A DNA stretch of 22,909 nucleotides from an uncultured Oxalobacteraceae bacterium (GCA_946479255.1 CAMLFK010000052.1:1-22909); one strand, 5' to 3'; positions 1 through 9,004 are shown, counted from the stretch's first letter. Program-made: numbers and translations. The notes: generated from the letters alone by a model not told the origin.

Positions 1-106
1 AGATTGTCATTCGTCAGTGGCGCTCAGCTCCACCAAAAACGCCAAGCCCAAGCGCCCATTGATTGAACTCCGGGACTACGCCATGCCCGGGGGTAGAATA
101 CCGCCC

Positions 107-796
107 ATGCGCATCCTGATCATCGAAGACAACCGCGATATCGTCGCCAACCTGTACGGCTTCCTGGAGCCGAAGGGCTATGTGCTTGATACCGCGTCCA
201 ACGGCTATACCGGCCTGGGCCTGGCGGCCGAGCAGGAGTACGACATCATCATCCTCGACGTCATGCTGCCGGGCTTGACTGGCCTGGAGATCTGCACCAG
301 GCTGCGCACTGAATTGCACAGCGCCGTGCCGGTGCTGATGCTGACCGCGCGCGATACCGTGCAAGACAAGGTGGCGGGCTTTGACAGCGGCGCCGACGAT
401 TACCTGGTCAAACCTTTTTCGATGGTCGAACTCGAAGTGCGCCTGAAGGCGCTGGTGCGCCGTGCACAGGGTGCACACCGCGCCTCCACCATCCTGCGCG
501 TGGGCGAACTGAGTTTCGACACCGATGCCTACAACGCCCAGCGCGCCGGCACACCGGTGGTACTCACCAAGACCGGCTTCAAGATTCTCAAGTGCCTGAT
601 GCGCGAAGCGCCGCGCGTCGTCTCGCGCGCCACCCTCGAACAGGAAGTGTGGGGCGATGGTCGTCCCGACAGCGACGCCCTGCGCACGCATATTCACGCG
701 CTGCGCCAGGCGCTCGACAAGCCCTTCGGCTTCGCCATGCTGCGCACTGTGCCGGGCATCGGCTTCAAACTGGTCAGCACCGATGAAAGCGCGTGA
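107..796 (+). CDS. OmpR/PhoB-family two-component response regulator
   Basis: DNA-binding response regulator of 229 aa, the usual length for the OmpR family. The receiver domain covers about residues 1-115. It shows the acidic pair E7-D8, phospho-acceptor D51 in the IIILDVMLPG strand, T80 in LMLTARD and K102 in LVKPF. A winged-helix domain covers about residues 127-225 and ends in the typical VPGIGFKL wing. I chose the ATG at 107 because it starts directly with the first receiver strand (MRILIIEDN). An in-frame ATG at 83 and longer forms add residues with no family match. The gene overlaps the downstream kinase by 14 bp, so the two are translationally coupled partners. With eptA and a PAP2 phosphatase following, a PmrA/ColR-like role in envelope modification is inferred. 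The signal it responds to cannot be read from sequence. Confidence 0.93.
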   Translation: MRILIIEDNRDIVANLYGFLEPKGYVLDTASNGYTGLGLAAEQEYDIIILDVMLPGLTGLEICTRLRTELHSAVPVLMLTARDTVQDKVAGFDSGADDYLVKPFSMVELEVRLKALVRRAQGAHRASTILRVGELSFDTDAYNAQRAGTPVVLTKTGFKILKCLMREAPRVVSRATLEQEVWGDGRPDSDALRTHIHALRQALDKPFGFAMLRTVPGIGFKLVSTDESA

Positions 797-2021
797 CTCG
801 CTGCGCCGGCGCATCGCCCGCGCTTACCTGCTGTTCGCGCTTGGCTCATCGGTGCTGTTCGCCATCCTGGCTGCGGTCGCGGTCGAAGGCATCGAGGAGC
901 ACCTGGTCGACCAGCGCCTGCTCGACGTGGCGGAGTGGGCGTCGCCGCGTCATGCCGGCGGCCTGCCGGTGGCCATGCCGTCAGGCGTCAGCTTCCACCA
1001 TGGCGCGGCCATTCCCGCACCTCTGCGCCCGCTCGCGCCGGGTGTCCACAAGGTGCACATCGACGGCATCGGCATGCACGTGCTGGCGGCGCGCGACAAG
1101 CTGGGGCCGTACGTGGTGGTCGACCATGAGAGCGAGTACGAACAGATCGAGCTGGTGGTGTATTCGCTGTTTGCGCTGGCCTTTGCCGGCTTCCTGGCGT
1201 TTTCCCTGTTCCTCGGCGGCTTTATCGGCAGCCGCTTCGTCACGCCGATTACGACCCTGGCGGCCGCCGTGCGCGACGGCTCGCCCGAGCTTCCGCTGAC
1301 CGGGCGCACCGACGAACTGGGCGTGCTGGCCCGCGCCTTTGCCGAGCACACCGGCGAGCTGCGCGGCTACCTTGATCGCGAGCGTTTCTTTACCGGCGAT
1401 GTGAGCCATGAGTTGCGCACACCGCTCACCGTGATCATCGGCGCGGCCGAGATCCTGGCCGAGCAGGCCGCCGGCAAGCCCGCCCTGGCAGCGCCGGTCG
1501 AACGGATCCTGCGCGCCGCCAACGAAGCGGCCGACTGCGTGCGCGTGCTGCTCCTGCTGGCGCGTTCGCCTGAGCTGATTCCTGCCGTGAGCACCGATAT
1601 CGGGGAGGTGGTCCAAGCCGACATCGCGCGCTACCAGCCGCTTGTGCACAACAAGCCGGTACGCCTTAGCCACGCAGGCGGTGGCACGTTCAGCGTGGCC
1701 GGCGCGCCTGAACTGTGCAGCGCCGTCGTCGGTAACCTGATCCGCAACGCCTGTCAGTACACCAGCGAAGGCCAGGTGCTGGTCAGCCTGCGCGAGCGCT
1801 CGGTGATTGTGGAAGACACCGGCCCAGGCCTGCCCGCCGCCGTGCGCGCCACGCTTGGTCGCGGCAGTGCTGCCGGCACAGGTTCCTCCGGTACAGGCAT
1901 CGGCCTCACGCTGGTGCGTCGCATCTGCGAACACCTGGGCGCCACCATGACCCTGACCGACCGTCCCGGCGGCGGCAGCGTGTTCGAAATCGCCTTCCCG
2001 CCGATCTTCACAAAATCCTAA
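783..2021 (+). CDS. Membrane sensor histidine kinase, partner of the upstream regulator
   Basis: Inner-membrane sensor kinase of 412 aa that should phosphorylate the regulator encoded just upstream. One membrane segment lies at about residues 13-35. A short periplasmic sensor loop follows, then a second membrane segment at about 122-150 and a HAMP-like linker. The H-box contains VSHELRTPL with phospho-accepting His209. The N-box is NLIRNACQY (N322), followed by the VEDTGPGLP G1 box and a Gly-rich GTGIGLTLV G2 box, together a complete HATPase_c domain. The ATG at 783 is preferred because MKARDSLRRRIARAYLL gives a short basic N-terminus before the first membrane helix. An open frame extends further upstream but only reads through the regulator gene in another frame. 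Confidence 0.92.
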   Translation: MKARDSLRRRIARAYLLFALGSSVLFAILAAVAVEGIEEHLVDQRLLDVAEWASPRHAGGLPVAMPSGVSFHHGAAIPAPLRPLAPGVHKVHIDGIGMHVLAARDKLGPYVVVDHESEYEQIELVVYSLFALAFAGFLAFSLFLGGFIGSRFVTPITTLAAAVRDGSPELPLTGRTDELGVLARAFAEHTGELRGYLDRERFFTGDVSHELRTPLTVIIGAAEILAEQAAGKPALAAPVERILRAANEAADCVRVLLLLARSPELIPAVSTDIGEVVQADIARYQPLVHNKPVRLSHAGGGTFSVAGAPELCSAVVGNLIRNACQYTSEGQVLVSLRERSVIVEDTGPGLPAAVRATLGRGSAAGTGSSGTGIGLTLVRRICEHLGATMTLTDRPGGGSVFEIAFPPIFTKS

Positions 2022-2064
2022 CAGCGCCATCACGCTTCCCTGATGCCGCCATCCGTACGATGGA

Positions 2065-3753
2065 ATGGTAGTGGTGGCCGCCGTGGCTATCGCCTGTTCC
2101 ATGGATTCTGGCTTGAAGATACCCACCCAGCCGCGCGTCGACGCGGCCATGTTTTGCCTGATTGCCGCCGTGTTCCTCACGGTCGCCTACAACGCGTCCT
2201 TCTGGCGCGGCTTCGTCCACGCCACCGGTGAGCTCAGCTTGTCCCACCTGCCGCTGCACGCGGGCTGCTTCATGCTCGTGGTCCTGCTATTCAATGCCTG
2301 CCTTACCTTGATCAACTTCCGCTACCTCTTCAAGCCGGTCCTCATTGCTCTTCTGCTGGCCACCGCCACCACCAGCTACTTCATGAATCACTACGGTACC
2401 CAGGTCGATCGCACGATGATCCAGAACCTCCTCGAAACAGATGTACATGAGGCGCGCGAGCTGCTTAGCTTTCCGCTGTTTGCCACGCTCGGCCTGCTGG
2501 GAGTGTTGCCCGCCATGGCCGTGTGGCGGGTGCGCCTGGACTATCCTGCCTGGCAGCGTGACCTCGTGGTCAAACTGCGCATCGTCGGCCTGTCGGTGCT
2601 GGCGGTCGCGGCGTTGTTGGTCGGCTTTTTCAAAACACTGGCGCCCGCGCTGCACGAACACCGCGAGCTGCGCTACCTGCTCACGCCCACGAACTATGTC
2701 CAGGCGGTGCATGGCTACATCAAGCAGCATGCCAGCCATGCGCTGACGGTCGCACCGCTTGGCAAGGATGCGGTAAAAGGCGCCGTGTGGGCCGGCCAGA
2801 GCCGCCGCGTCGTGACCGTCATCGTGGTCGGCGAAACGGCGCGTGCACAGAATCTTTCGCTCAACGGCTATGCGCGCGGCACCAACCCGGAGCTGGCCCG
2901 GCAGCCCGGCCTGATCAACTTCACCCATGTGAGCTCGTGCGGTACCGCCACCGCGGTATCGCTGCCCTGCGTGTTCTCGGCGCTGGGCCGCGATGGCTAT
3001 TCGGACAGCCGGGCACGCGGGCAAGAGGGCCTGCTCGACGTACTGGCCCATGCAGGCTTCGAGGTACTCTGGCGCGATAACAATTCGGGCTGCAAGGGTG
3101 CCTGCGACCGCGTCGCCTATGAAGACCTGGCGCAGCAGGAGGCGGGTAACCGCTGGTGCGTGGACGGCGAATGCTATGACGAGCGCCTGCTGGACCGCCT
3201 GCCGGAGATTATTCGGCGGGCACAAGGCGACATGGTGGTGGTACTGCACCAGAAGGGCAGCCATGGCCCGGCATATGCCAAGCGCTATCCTGCCGCCTTC
3301 GGGCGCTTCGGCCCGGTGTGTACCACCAATGAGCTGCAGGACTGCAGCCGCGAATCCATCGTCGCGGCCTACGACAACACCATTCTCTACACCGATCACT
3401 TCCTCAGTCAAGCCATCAAGCTGCTCAAGGCGGCCGGCCAGGATGATGGCGTCGACACGGCCTTGCTGTACTTCTCCGACCACGGTGAATCGCTCGGAGA
3501 ACACAATATGTACCTGCACGGCGCGCCGTATATCATCGCGCCGCCGGAGCAGCGCGAGGTGCCCATGATGCTCTGGCTATCCGACAGTTTTGAGGCGCGC
3601 TTCAAGATCGACCGGCGCTGCCTTGCGGCCCGTGCCGGCCAGTTCTTCTCGCACGATAATGTGTTCCACTCGGTGCTAGGCATGCTGGCGGTGGACACGA
3701 CGGTCTATAACCCGCGCCTGGACATCTTCAGCCCCTGCAACGGCAATGGATAG
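2065..3753 (+). CDS. eptA: EptA-like phosphoethanolamine--lipid A transferase
   Basis: Inner-membrane enzyme that moves phosphoethanolamine from phosphatidylethanolamine to lipid A phosphates, which lowers surface charge and gives polymyxin tolerance in characterised relatives. About five hydrophobic segments fill the first ~185 residues, followed by a periplasmic alkaline-phosphatase-fold domain. Visible hallmarks are VVGETARAQN with the nucleophilic Thr (codon 2836-2838), the SCGTATAVSLPC loop, HQKGSHGP, and the metal-binding SDHGESLGE near the end. Several periplasmic Cys residues fit the disulfide-rich sulfatase domain. The ATG at 2065 gives 562 aa and the in-frame ATG at 2101 gives 550 aa. 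The latter is closer to typical EptA length, and neither has a strong ribosome site. The gene lies 43 bp after the kinase and overlaps the next gene by 8 bp. Substrate is inferred from the family; EptB or EptC specificity cannot be excluded. Confidence 0.93.
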   Translation: MVVVAAVAIACSMDSGLKIPTQPRVDAAMFCLIAAVFLTVAYNASFWRGFVHATGELSLSHLPLHAGCFMLVVLLFNACLTLINFRYLFKPVLIALLLATATTSYFMNHYGTQVDRTMIQNLLETDVHEARELLSFPLFATLGLLGVLPAMAVWRVRLDYPAWQRDLVVKLRIVGLSVLAVAALLVGFFKTLAPALHEHRELRYLLTPTNYVQAVHGYIKQHASHALTVAPLGKDAVKGAVWAGQSRRVVTVIVVGETARAQNLSLNGYARGTNPELARQPGLINFTHVSSCGTATAVSLPCVFSALGRDGYSDSRARGQEGLLDVLAHAGFEVLWRDNNSGCKGACDRVAYEDLAQQEAGNRWCVDGECYDERLLDRLPEIIRRAQGDMVVVLHQKGSHGPAYAKRYPAAFGRFGPVCTTNELQDCSRESIVAAYDNTILYTDHFLSQAIKLLKAAGQDDGVDTALLYFSDHGESLGEHNMYLHGAPYIIAPPEQREVPMMLWLSDSFEARFKIDRRCLAARAGQFFSHDNVFHSVLGMLAVDTTVYNPRLDIFSPCNGNG

Positions 3754-4447
3754 GCGCCTTGGCTGGACGTTGCTGGCCGCCGCCATGGGGATTGTCTGGA
3801 TCGGCGCCTGTACCGATGTCGACATCGCGCTCGCACGGTGGATGTTCGACCCGCATACCCGCAGCTTCCCCTGGCGCCACAGCTGGTTCGCCGAACGCTT
3901 TAGTCACGAGCTGCTCAAGATGTTCTTCGTCGCCTGCGCGTGCTGCGCCATCGCTGCGGCGGCCTTCGATTTCTGGCGCCCGCTGGCGGCGATTTCACCC
4001 TGGGTGCGTCCGCGCCTGCGTGTGGTGGCGGCGTCGGCGGTGCTGGTTCCGCTGGCGGTCACGCTGCTCAAACAGATGAGTGCATCGCACTGCCCGTGGG
4101 ACCTGTTGATGTTCGGTGGAGGCGAAGAGTATGTGCGCCTGCTCGAGCCGTTGCTGGCCGGGCGCGCCGCGGGCCGCTGCATGCCGGCCGGGCACGCTTC
4201 GACCGCATTGTGGATGGTGTCGCTGGTCGTGTTCTGGCTGCCAGGGCGGGCGTGCACGGCGGCGCTGGCAGGCCTGCTGACGCTCAGCTTGGGGCTAGGC
4301 GTCGGCTGGGTGCAGCAAATGCGCGGTGCGCACTTTCTGACCCATACCCTATGGTCGATGTGGATTGCCTGCGCAATCGTCGGCATGCTGTATGCGCGCA
4401 TGCCGGCTGCGCTGCCGTGCGGTCAAACGCCCCAGAGCACGTCGTAG
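3746..4447 (+). CDS. PAP2-superfamily membrane phosphatase
   Basis: Integral membrane protein of 233 aa in the phosphatidic acid phosphatase type 2 superfamily, with about five or six hydrophobic segments. The three catalytic blocks are recognisable as a variant set: K109 in LLKQMSASHCPWDL (motif 1), PAGH with H150 (motif 2) and R193/H200 in MRGAHFLTHTLWS (motif 3). Relatives dephosphorylate lipid pyrophosphates or lipid A, or transfer phosphate to lipid A as in LpxT. Its start overlaps the end of the eptA-like gene by 8 bp, so it is the last gene of the envelope operon. A role in lipid A or undecaprenyl phosphate turnover, or in recycling a by-product of EptA, is inferred. The exact substrate is unknown. 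Confidence 0.88.
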   Translation: MDRRLGWTLLAAAMGIVWIGACTDVDIALARWMFDPHTRSFPWRHSWFAERFSHELLKMFFVACACCAIAAAAFDFWRPLAAISPWVRPRLRVVAASAVLVPLAVTLLKQMSASHCPWDLLMFGGGEEYVRLLEPLLAGRAAGRCMPAGHASTALWMVSLVVFWLPGRACTAALAGLLTLSLGLGVGWVQQMRGAHFLTHTLWSMWIACAIVGMLYARMPAALPCGQTPQSTS

Positions 4448-4767
4448 CCGGTGTCGCGCGCGGCGCGCAGCATTTCCAGCAGCGGATAAGCGCGCGTGGA
4501 GAACTGGACCGGCTGCGCCACCTCGTGGTCGTTGTCGTCGCCGCGCTCGTTGTGGTGCTGTTCGATATCGTGTTTGACTTCTTCGGACGCCGCATGCGCG
4601 CGCGCTTCGGCGATCTCGCGTTCCAGCACCGCGACCGCATCCTTGGCCTCTTCGGCCGTGATGACGCCCTGGTCAGGATTTTTATGAAGCAGGTCAAGAA
4701 TTCTCTTGGCGTGTTCCTTGTACATCAGCACTTCGGCGGCTGCTCTGGATGTAAATGTAATTAACAT
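4423..4767 (-). CDS. DUF1840 family protein
   Basis: Small soluble protein of 114 aa matching the DUF1840 family, which is common in beta-proteobacteria and has no established function. The N-terminus MLITFTSRAAAEVLMYKEHAKRIL is characteristic. A helical central part follows, then a His/Asp/Glu-rich stretch (about residues 65-85) and a conserved-looking end, PLLEMLRAARDTGYDVLWGV. The start at 4767 is chosen because it begins with the family N-terminus; a longer in-frame extension to 4830 has no family support. The 3' end overlaps the convergent PAP2 gene by 25 bp, so the two transcripts are antisense to each other there. Confidence 0.85.
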   Translation of the reverse strand: MLITFTSRAAAEVLMYKEHAKRILDLLHKNPDQGVITAEEAKDAVAVLEREIAEARAHAASEEVKHDIEQHHNERGDDNDHEVAQPVQFSTRAYPLLEMLRAARDTGYDVLWGV

Positions 4768-4860
4768 AAGGAACTTTCTAATCTGTGGGGTTGATGACAC
4801 AACGATAACACGAACGCAATTTGTGGTCATGCCCTATGTACCAACCGTGCGCGCGTCACC

Positions 4861-6423
4861 TCATTTTGCCGGGGATGGCCGTTTTGCGCCACGCAAACGC
4901 CACACGCGCGCGGCAGCCAGCGCCAGCAGCGCGCACAGTGTGGTGCCGGCGGCGCCGATCAGCAGGTGCGCCGGCCAGCCGGGCAGGGTAGTCCCGTGGA
5001 TCAGCACATACGCGGTACCGGCCCAGCCCGCGGTCGTGAGCAGGTCGAACACGCTGGCCAGGTGGTTTCCCCGCGCGCGCGCGATGAAGCCCGAACGCGG
5101 GGCCGGGCGCGCGAACCAGGTAACGATCATGGCCGCGGAGAGGCTCGCCGCGAGCACCGTCCCGGTCATGACAATGCCGGCGACAGGATGGCGCAAGCCG
5201 ACCCAGGCCAGCGGCAATGCCACCAGGCCCAAGACCGGCACCAGCGCCGCAAGCAGCTTGGCGCGGCGGATGGTGGCCGCGTCAGCCGGTGACGCGGCCA
5301 GCAGGTCCGGTGCGTCTTCGGCAGCCATCACGATCCAGGTCAGCGCGCCCGTGATCGAACTGCACAGGAAAGTGAGCGCGGTGCCGATGCTGGCCAGCGA
5401 AGCGCCGGTTTCGGCGAACAGCGCGGCGCACAAAGGCACCAGGTACAGCAACTGCAGCAGCACCTGCGAGATCAGCTGGGGATCGCGGGCGATCAGCAGC
5501 CACTCCTTGACCAGCACCGCATGCATCAAGCCACGTCCGAAGCGGTAGCGCGCGCCACCTGCTGGCCGCGCGGCCACACGCGCCGCGCCCGCTGCCTGCT
5601 GCAGTCCCTGGATAAAAAAGCGGTGAGTCAGCATTGCGGTCGTCCACAATCCGGCAGCCGCCACCAAGGTCAGCGCCAGCAACGGTGCCGGCTCGCCCAA
5701 AGCAGCGCGCGCCGGCAGCGACCACGCTCTGTCAGAGCCCAGCATGGGCGTCAGCACCGCCGCCGCGCGCTGCATGTCGTCGCGCGCCGCGGTGTTGACC
5801 AACTGCGAAGCGATAAACAGCAGGGCGCCGAAGAACGGTCCCAATGCCTGTGCCAGCAGGCGCGCCTTGCGCACGCCAAAGAGGCGCACCAGCATCAATG
5901 TCAGCAGCATGGACAGCGATCCCGCCAGCGCCGACAAGGCTGCGATCACGATGTAGATCGCCATCAGGCGAGGCCGTCCGAGCACCAGTCCGGCATTGGC
6001 GAACGGCGCCAGGAAGAACAGGTAAAGCCCTGCGATGCGCGCAAATACGCCGGCCAGCCTGACGACGAAGATGCTGCGCGAGGAGACAGGCGACGACAGC
6101 AGCAGGTCCAGGTCGCCGCGCTCGTACAGCGCTTCGACACTCGCCTTCATCCCGCTGGCCATCATGAAAAGAAAGCCCGCCAGGATGGATGCTGTCAGCC
6201 CCGCCAGCTGGGCCGGCGGAGCCACGCCGCGTCCGAAGTCCGGCATCTCCCACAGCACGAACCAGGCCGCCCCGTGCAGGCCGACGATCATCGCAATCCA
6301 GACTGCGGCGCTCTTCTTGTCGATGCCGCGTTTGCCGGTGTCCGCGCGCGGCGCGAAATTGTCGGCCAGGCCGTTGCGCAGCTCGTGGCGCAGGAGCCAG
6401 AGTGCACTGCCCGGCCGGTTCAT
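4861..6423 (-). CDS. ABC-2 type transporter permease
   Basis: Polytopic membrane protein of 520 aa and the predicted permease for the ATPase encoded directly upstream. It has a cytoplasmic N-terminus with basic residues, then around ten to twelve hydrophobic segments. The ERGDLDLLLSSPVSSRSIF stretch (about residues 101-119) is the cytoplasmic coupling region typical of large ABC-2 permeases. Its ATG overlaps the stop of the ATPase gene by 4 bp (6420-6423), which indicates translational coupling. It is the last gene of the operon. The substrate is unknown; both export of a lipid or peptide and a role in envelope maintenance are possible. Confidence 0.88.
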   Translation of the reverse strand: MNRPGSALWLLRHELRNGLADNFAPRADTGKRGIDKKSAAVWIAMIVGLHGAAWFVLWEMPDFGRGVAPPAQLAGLTASILAGFLFMMASGMKASVEALYERGDLDLLLSSPVSSRSIFVVRLAGVFARIAGLYLFFLAPFANAGLVLGRPRLMAIYIVIAALSALAGSLSMLLTLMLVRLFGVRKARLLAQALGPFFGALLFIASQLVNTAARDDMQRAAAVLTPMLGSDRAWSLPARAALGEPAPLLALTLVAAAGLWTTAMLTHRFFIQGLQQAAGAARVAARPAGGARYRFGRGLMHAVLVKEWLLIARDPQLISQVLLQLLYLVPLCAALFAETGASLASIGTALTFLCSSITGALTWIVMAAEDAPDLLAASPADAATIRRAKLLAALVPVLGLVALPLAWVGLRHPVAGIVMTGTVLAASLSAAMIVTWFARPAPRSGFIARARGNHLASVFDLLTTAGWAGTAYVLIHGTTLPGWPAHLLIGAAGTTLCALLALAAARVWRLRGAKRPSPAK

Positions 6424-7160
6424 GTGGCGCTGCCGGTCAGGTGCAGGAAAATATCTTCGAGCGTACCGCCCGGCCCTTGGGCTCTCAGCTCATCGAGCGT
6501 GCCCTGGGCGATCAAGCGCCCGTCTTGAATGATGCCGATGCGCTGCGCCAGGCGCTCGGCCACTTCGAGTATATGAGTGGTGAGGATCACCGTGCCGCCC
6601 GCGCCGACGTGGCGCTGTAGCAGATCCTTCACCTGGCGCGCCGCGGCGGCATCGAGTCCTGTCAGCGGTTCATCGAGGATCAGCAGGCGCGGCGCGTGAA
6701 TCAGCGCGCCGGCCAGGGCCAGCTTCTGCTTCATCCCGCGCGAGAACCCTTCGGTCAGCTCGTGCGCATGAGGGGAGAGGTCCAGCCAGTCGAGCAGCTC
6801 ACGCGCGCGCGGCTCGGCTTCTTGCGCGTTCATTCCCCATAGTCCGGCCACGAATTCCAGATACTCGGTCGGTTTGAGTTTCGCGTACAGCATCGGGTCG
6901 TCCGGCAGGTAGGCCATCAGCTGCTTGGCTGCTGCCGCGTCTTTCGCCAGGTCGATGCCCAGCACTTCGATGCTGCCCGCATCCGGCGCCAGCAACCCGG
7001 TCACCATGCGCAGGGTGGTGGTCTTGCCGGCCCCGTTTGGGCCCAGCAGTGCATACAGCTCGCCCTGGCGCACGGTCAGGTCGAGCCGGTCGACCGCCGG
7101 CCGGCCGAAGTCCTTGCAGAGCCCTTTCAGCGCGAGGGCTGGGATGGCGGCGTCGCTCAT
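6420..7160 (-). CDS. ABC transporter ATP-binding protein
   Basis: Cytoplasmic ATPase of 246 aa that would power the downstream permease. Walker A is GPNGAGKTT (residues 40-48), the signature loop is the variant FSRGMKQ (139-145), Walker B is LLILDEP (159-165) and the H-loop His is H196. The FSRGMKQ signature and the ALLGPNGAGKTTTLRMVTG region are typical of the CcmA/ABC-2 exporter ATPases. The gene overlaps the upstream MFS gene and the downstream permease gene by 4 bp each. The transported substrate cannot be inferred. Confidence 0.93.
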   Translation of the reverse strand: MSDAAIPALALKGLCKDFGRPAVDRLDLTVRQGELYALLGPNGAGKTTTLRMVTGLLAPDAGSIEVLGIDLAKDAAAAKQLMAYLPDDPMLYAKLKPTEYLEFVAGLWGMNAQEAEPRARELLDWLDLSPHAHELTEGFSRGMKQKLALAGALIHAPRLLILDEPLTGLDAAAARQVKDLLQRHVGAGGTVILTTHILEVAERLAQRIGIIQDGRLIAQGTLDELRAQGPGGTLEDIFLHLTGSAT

Positions 7161-8410
7161 GCCGGCACGCGTTCCTTCTCAGGCGCGGCGCGCTTGAGCA
7201 TGAAGTACAGCAGCGCGCCTGCCTGCAGCGACAACGCGATGGCCAGCGTGGCACGGAACGCATCCGCGCCAATCAGGCCGCGCCCCTTGAAGGTATCGAC
7301 CAGCACACCGAAGCCCCATTGCGTGACAAAAGCGCCAATGAATAGCAGCAGGTTATAGGCCGAATTCGCGCGCCCCGCCAGTGCGGCGGGGAAGGCCATG
7401 CCCACCAGCGATTGCGCCAGCGTCGTCACCGGCACGCAGATTGCCAGCAGCAGCCAGATGGCCCAGGCGCCGGACGATGTGGACAGCAGCATGGCACCCT
7501 GCGCCGCAGCCATGCCGGCGATGCCGAGCGCGATGATCCGGTGAACATTCCATCCGCGCGCCACCAGGCGCGGCGCCGCCCAGCCCAGCGCGAGGTAAGA
7601 CAGCATCAGCATCAGGTTGAAGGCAAACAGGATCCGGCTGGTCTCGGCCGCCGTCTTGCCCAGTACGTTGGTCATCCACGGGCCGGCCCACAGCGTCTGC
7701 AGCGCGAAGAAGATGCCGTGGTTGACCAGTCCCAGCATGCCGATGCGCCGAAAGTATGCGCTGCCGAAGATGCGCCGGTAGCCGCCATCGCCGGAAGCGA
7801 CGGCCGCAACATGGCCGTGGACGGCGGTATGCTCGCGCTCCGCGTCGCGCAGAAAAGCGAAGATCAGGGCAGACACCAGCAAGAGCAGGCCGCTGACGGT
7901 CCAGAAGATGCCGCGCCAGCCGATCAGCGGCAGCGCCAGGGTGACAGGCAGCGTTGCGCTGATGGCGCCGGCGGTGCCTGCCACCAGCATCCAGCTGGCG
8001 AGCTGGCCCTGCTGCTCGATGGCGTACCACTGGCGGAAGGCTTTGAAGGACGCCATCAGGCAGGGCGCCACGCCGATGCCGATCAGGGCGCGCGCGATCC
8101 ACAGGCCGGTCAGGGTGGTACTGGTGGCGAACATGGCCGCGCCGCCTGCGGCCACGACCAGCAGCACCGCCTCGGTGCGGCGCGGGCCGAATTTGTCGAG
8201 CCAGACTCCCAGCGGCAGCTGCATGCAGCCCACGCTGATGAAGAAGGCCGAGGACAGCAGGCCCAGGTCGGCGTTGGACAAGCCCACATCCGCCATCAGC
8301 GATGGCGCAATCACCGCGTTCACGGAGCGCAGTGCGTACGAGAGCAGGTAGCCGAGCGCGAAACAGGCGAATACGCGAATGGCAGCGGCGCCGCGCAGGG
8401 GGAGCGCCAT
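7157..8410 (-). CDS. MFS transporter
   Basis: Major facilitator protein of 417 aa with about twelve hydrophobic segments. Cytoplasmic loop 2-3 has the family motif in the form GVWLDKFGPRRTEAVLL, and the start MALPLRGAAAIRVFACFALGYLLSYALRSVNAVI resembles nitrate/nitrite- and sugar phosphate-type MFS proteins. The ATG at 8410 is used because it places the first helix correctly. The frame stays open to 9010, but that extension reads through the lipoprotein gene and has no MFS character. The gene lies 5 bp after the lipoprotein gene and overlaps the ATPase gene by 4 bp. The substrate is unknown. Confidence 0.9.
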   Translation of the reverse strand: MALPLRGAAAIRVFACFALGYLLSYALRSVNAVIAPSLMADVGLSNADLGLLSSAFFISVGCMQLPLGVWLDKFGPRRTEAVLLVVAAGGAAMFATSTTLTGLWIARALIGIGVAPCLMASFKAFRQWYAIEQQGQLASWMLVAGTAGAISATLPVTLALPLIGWRGIFWTVSGLLLLVSALIFAFLRDAEREHTAVHGHVAAVASGDGGYRRIFGSAYFRRIGMLGLVNHGIFFALQTLWAGPWMTNVLGKTAAETSRILFAFNLMLMLSYLALGWAAPRLVARGWNVHRIIALGIAGMAAAQGAMLLSTSSGAWAIWLLLAICVPVTTLAQSLVGMAFPAALAGRANSAYNLLLFIGAFVTQWGFGVLVDTFKGRGLIGADAFRATLAIALSLQAGALLYFMLKRAAPEKERVPA

Positions 8411-8415
8411 GGCTC

Positions 8416-8958
8416 TTACAGCAGCTTGAAGGAGGACAGGAACATCTCGACCTGTTCGTCCGAGATTTTTTTCTGCGGGCCCATGACGATCACCTGATAA
8501 AAGCGCTGGTTGCGCGACTCGAAGTGGCCCACCAGCCGCATCGGCATGCCTTTCTGCACGCCGGTCGCGACGACATCGATGGCCTTGCTGCGCGCGCTCT
8601 TTGAGCCCGCGGTGGCGGAGGCCTTGCCGGCTTTTTCGCTGTTGACCGTGGCGCCCAGGTTGCGCACCAATGCCATCTTCATCGCCGTCACGGCCGCTTC
8701 GGCCTTGTCGGCATCGGGCGCTTCGCCGCTGCCGACCGCAAACACGGTGCCGTCGACCTGGGCGGCCGTCATGGTCATTTTTACGGGCAGGCCATCGAGG
8801 TTGATGCTGCGCGTATGCGTGTCCGGCTTGTCCGGGAACATCACGCGGTAGGGCGCATCGGTGGAGGTGTAATCGCGCCAGTTGTACTTGGGGCTGCAGC
8901 CGGCCAGCAGGGCGGCTGCACACAGGGAAACGAAGATGGTGGAGATGGATGGTCGCAT
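8416..8958 (-). CDS. Putative outer-membrane lipoprotein, first gene of the transporter operon
   Basis: Protein of 180 aa with a clear lipoprotein signal: basic N-terminus MRPS, hydrophobic core and lipobox LLAGC with Cys21. Ser at +2 suggests sorting to the outer membrane. The mature part begins YNWRDYTSTDAPYRVMFPDKPD, followed by beta-rich sequence, an Ala/Lys/Ser-rich stretch near the middle, and an end FYQVIVMGPQKKISDEQVEMFLSSFKLL. That layout resembles hypothetical lipoproteins that carry a YRVMFP-type strand and a final 'FLSSF' helix. No function is assigned. It appears to be transcribed with the MFS and ABC genes, so an accessory envelope role is inferred. Confidence 0.85.
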   Translation of the reverse strand: MRPSISTIFVSLCAAALLAGCSPKYNWRDYTSTDAPYRVMFPDKPDTHTRSINLDGLPVKMTMTAAQVDGTVFAVGSGEAPDADKAEAAVTAMKMALVRNLGATVNSEKAGKASATAGSKSARSKAIDVVATGVQKGMPMRLVGHFESRNQRFYQVIVMGPQKKISDEQVEMFLSSFKLL

Positions 8959-9004
8959 ACCGGCATGGTAGCAGGAGTCGGCGCACGGATTCGCGCGAAA
9001 GTGA

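Noticed and set aside
981..2180. Long antisense open frame opposite the kinase gene
   Set aside because: Composition is a codon-shadow of the GC-rich kinase gene; His/Gln/Ala-rich with no family features or ribosome site.
2287..3519. Long antisense open frame opposite the eptA-like gene
   Set aside because: Shadow of a strongly supported gene; no protein motif recognised.
5521..6528. 335-residue plus-strand open frame opposite the ABC permease
   Set aside because: Arg/Gln-rich shadow typical of antisense to a GC-rich membrane protein gene.
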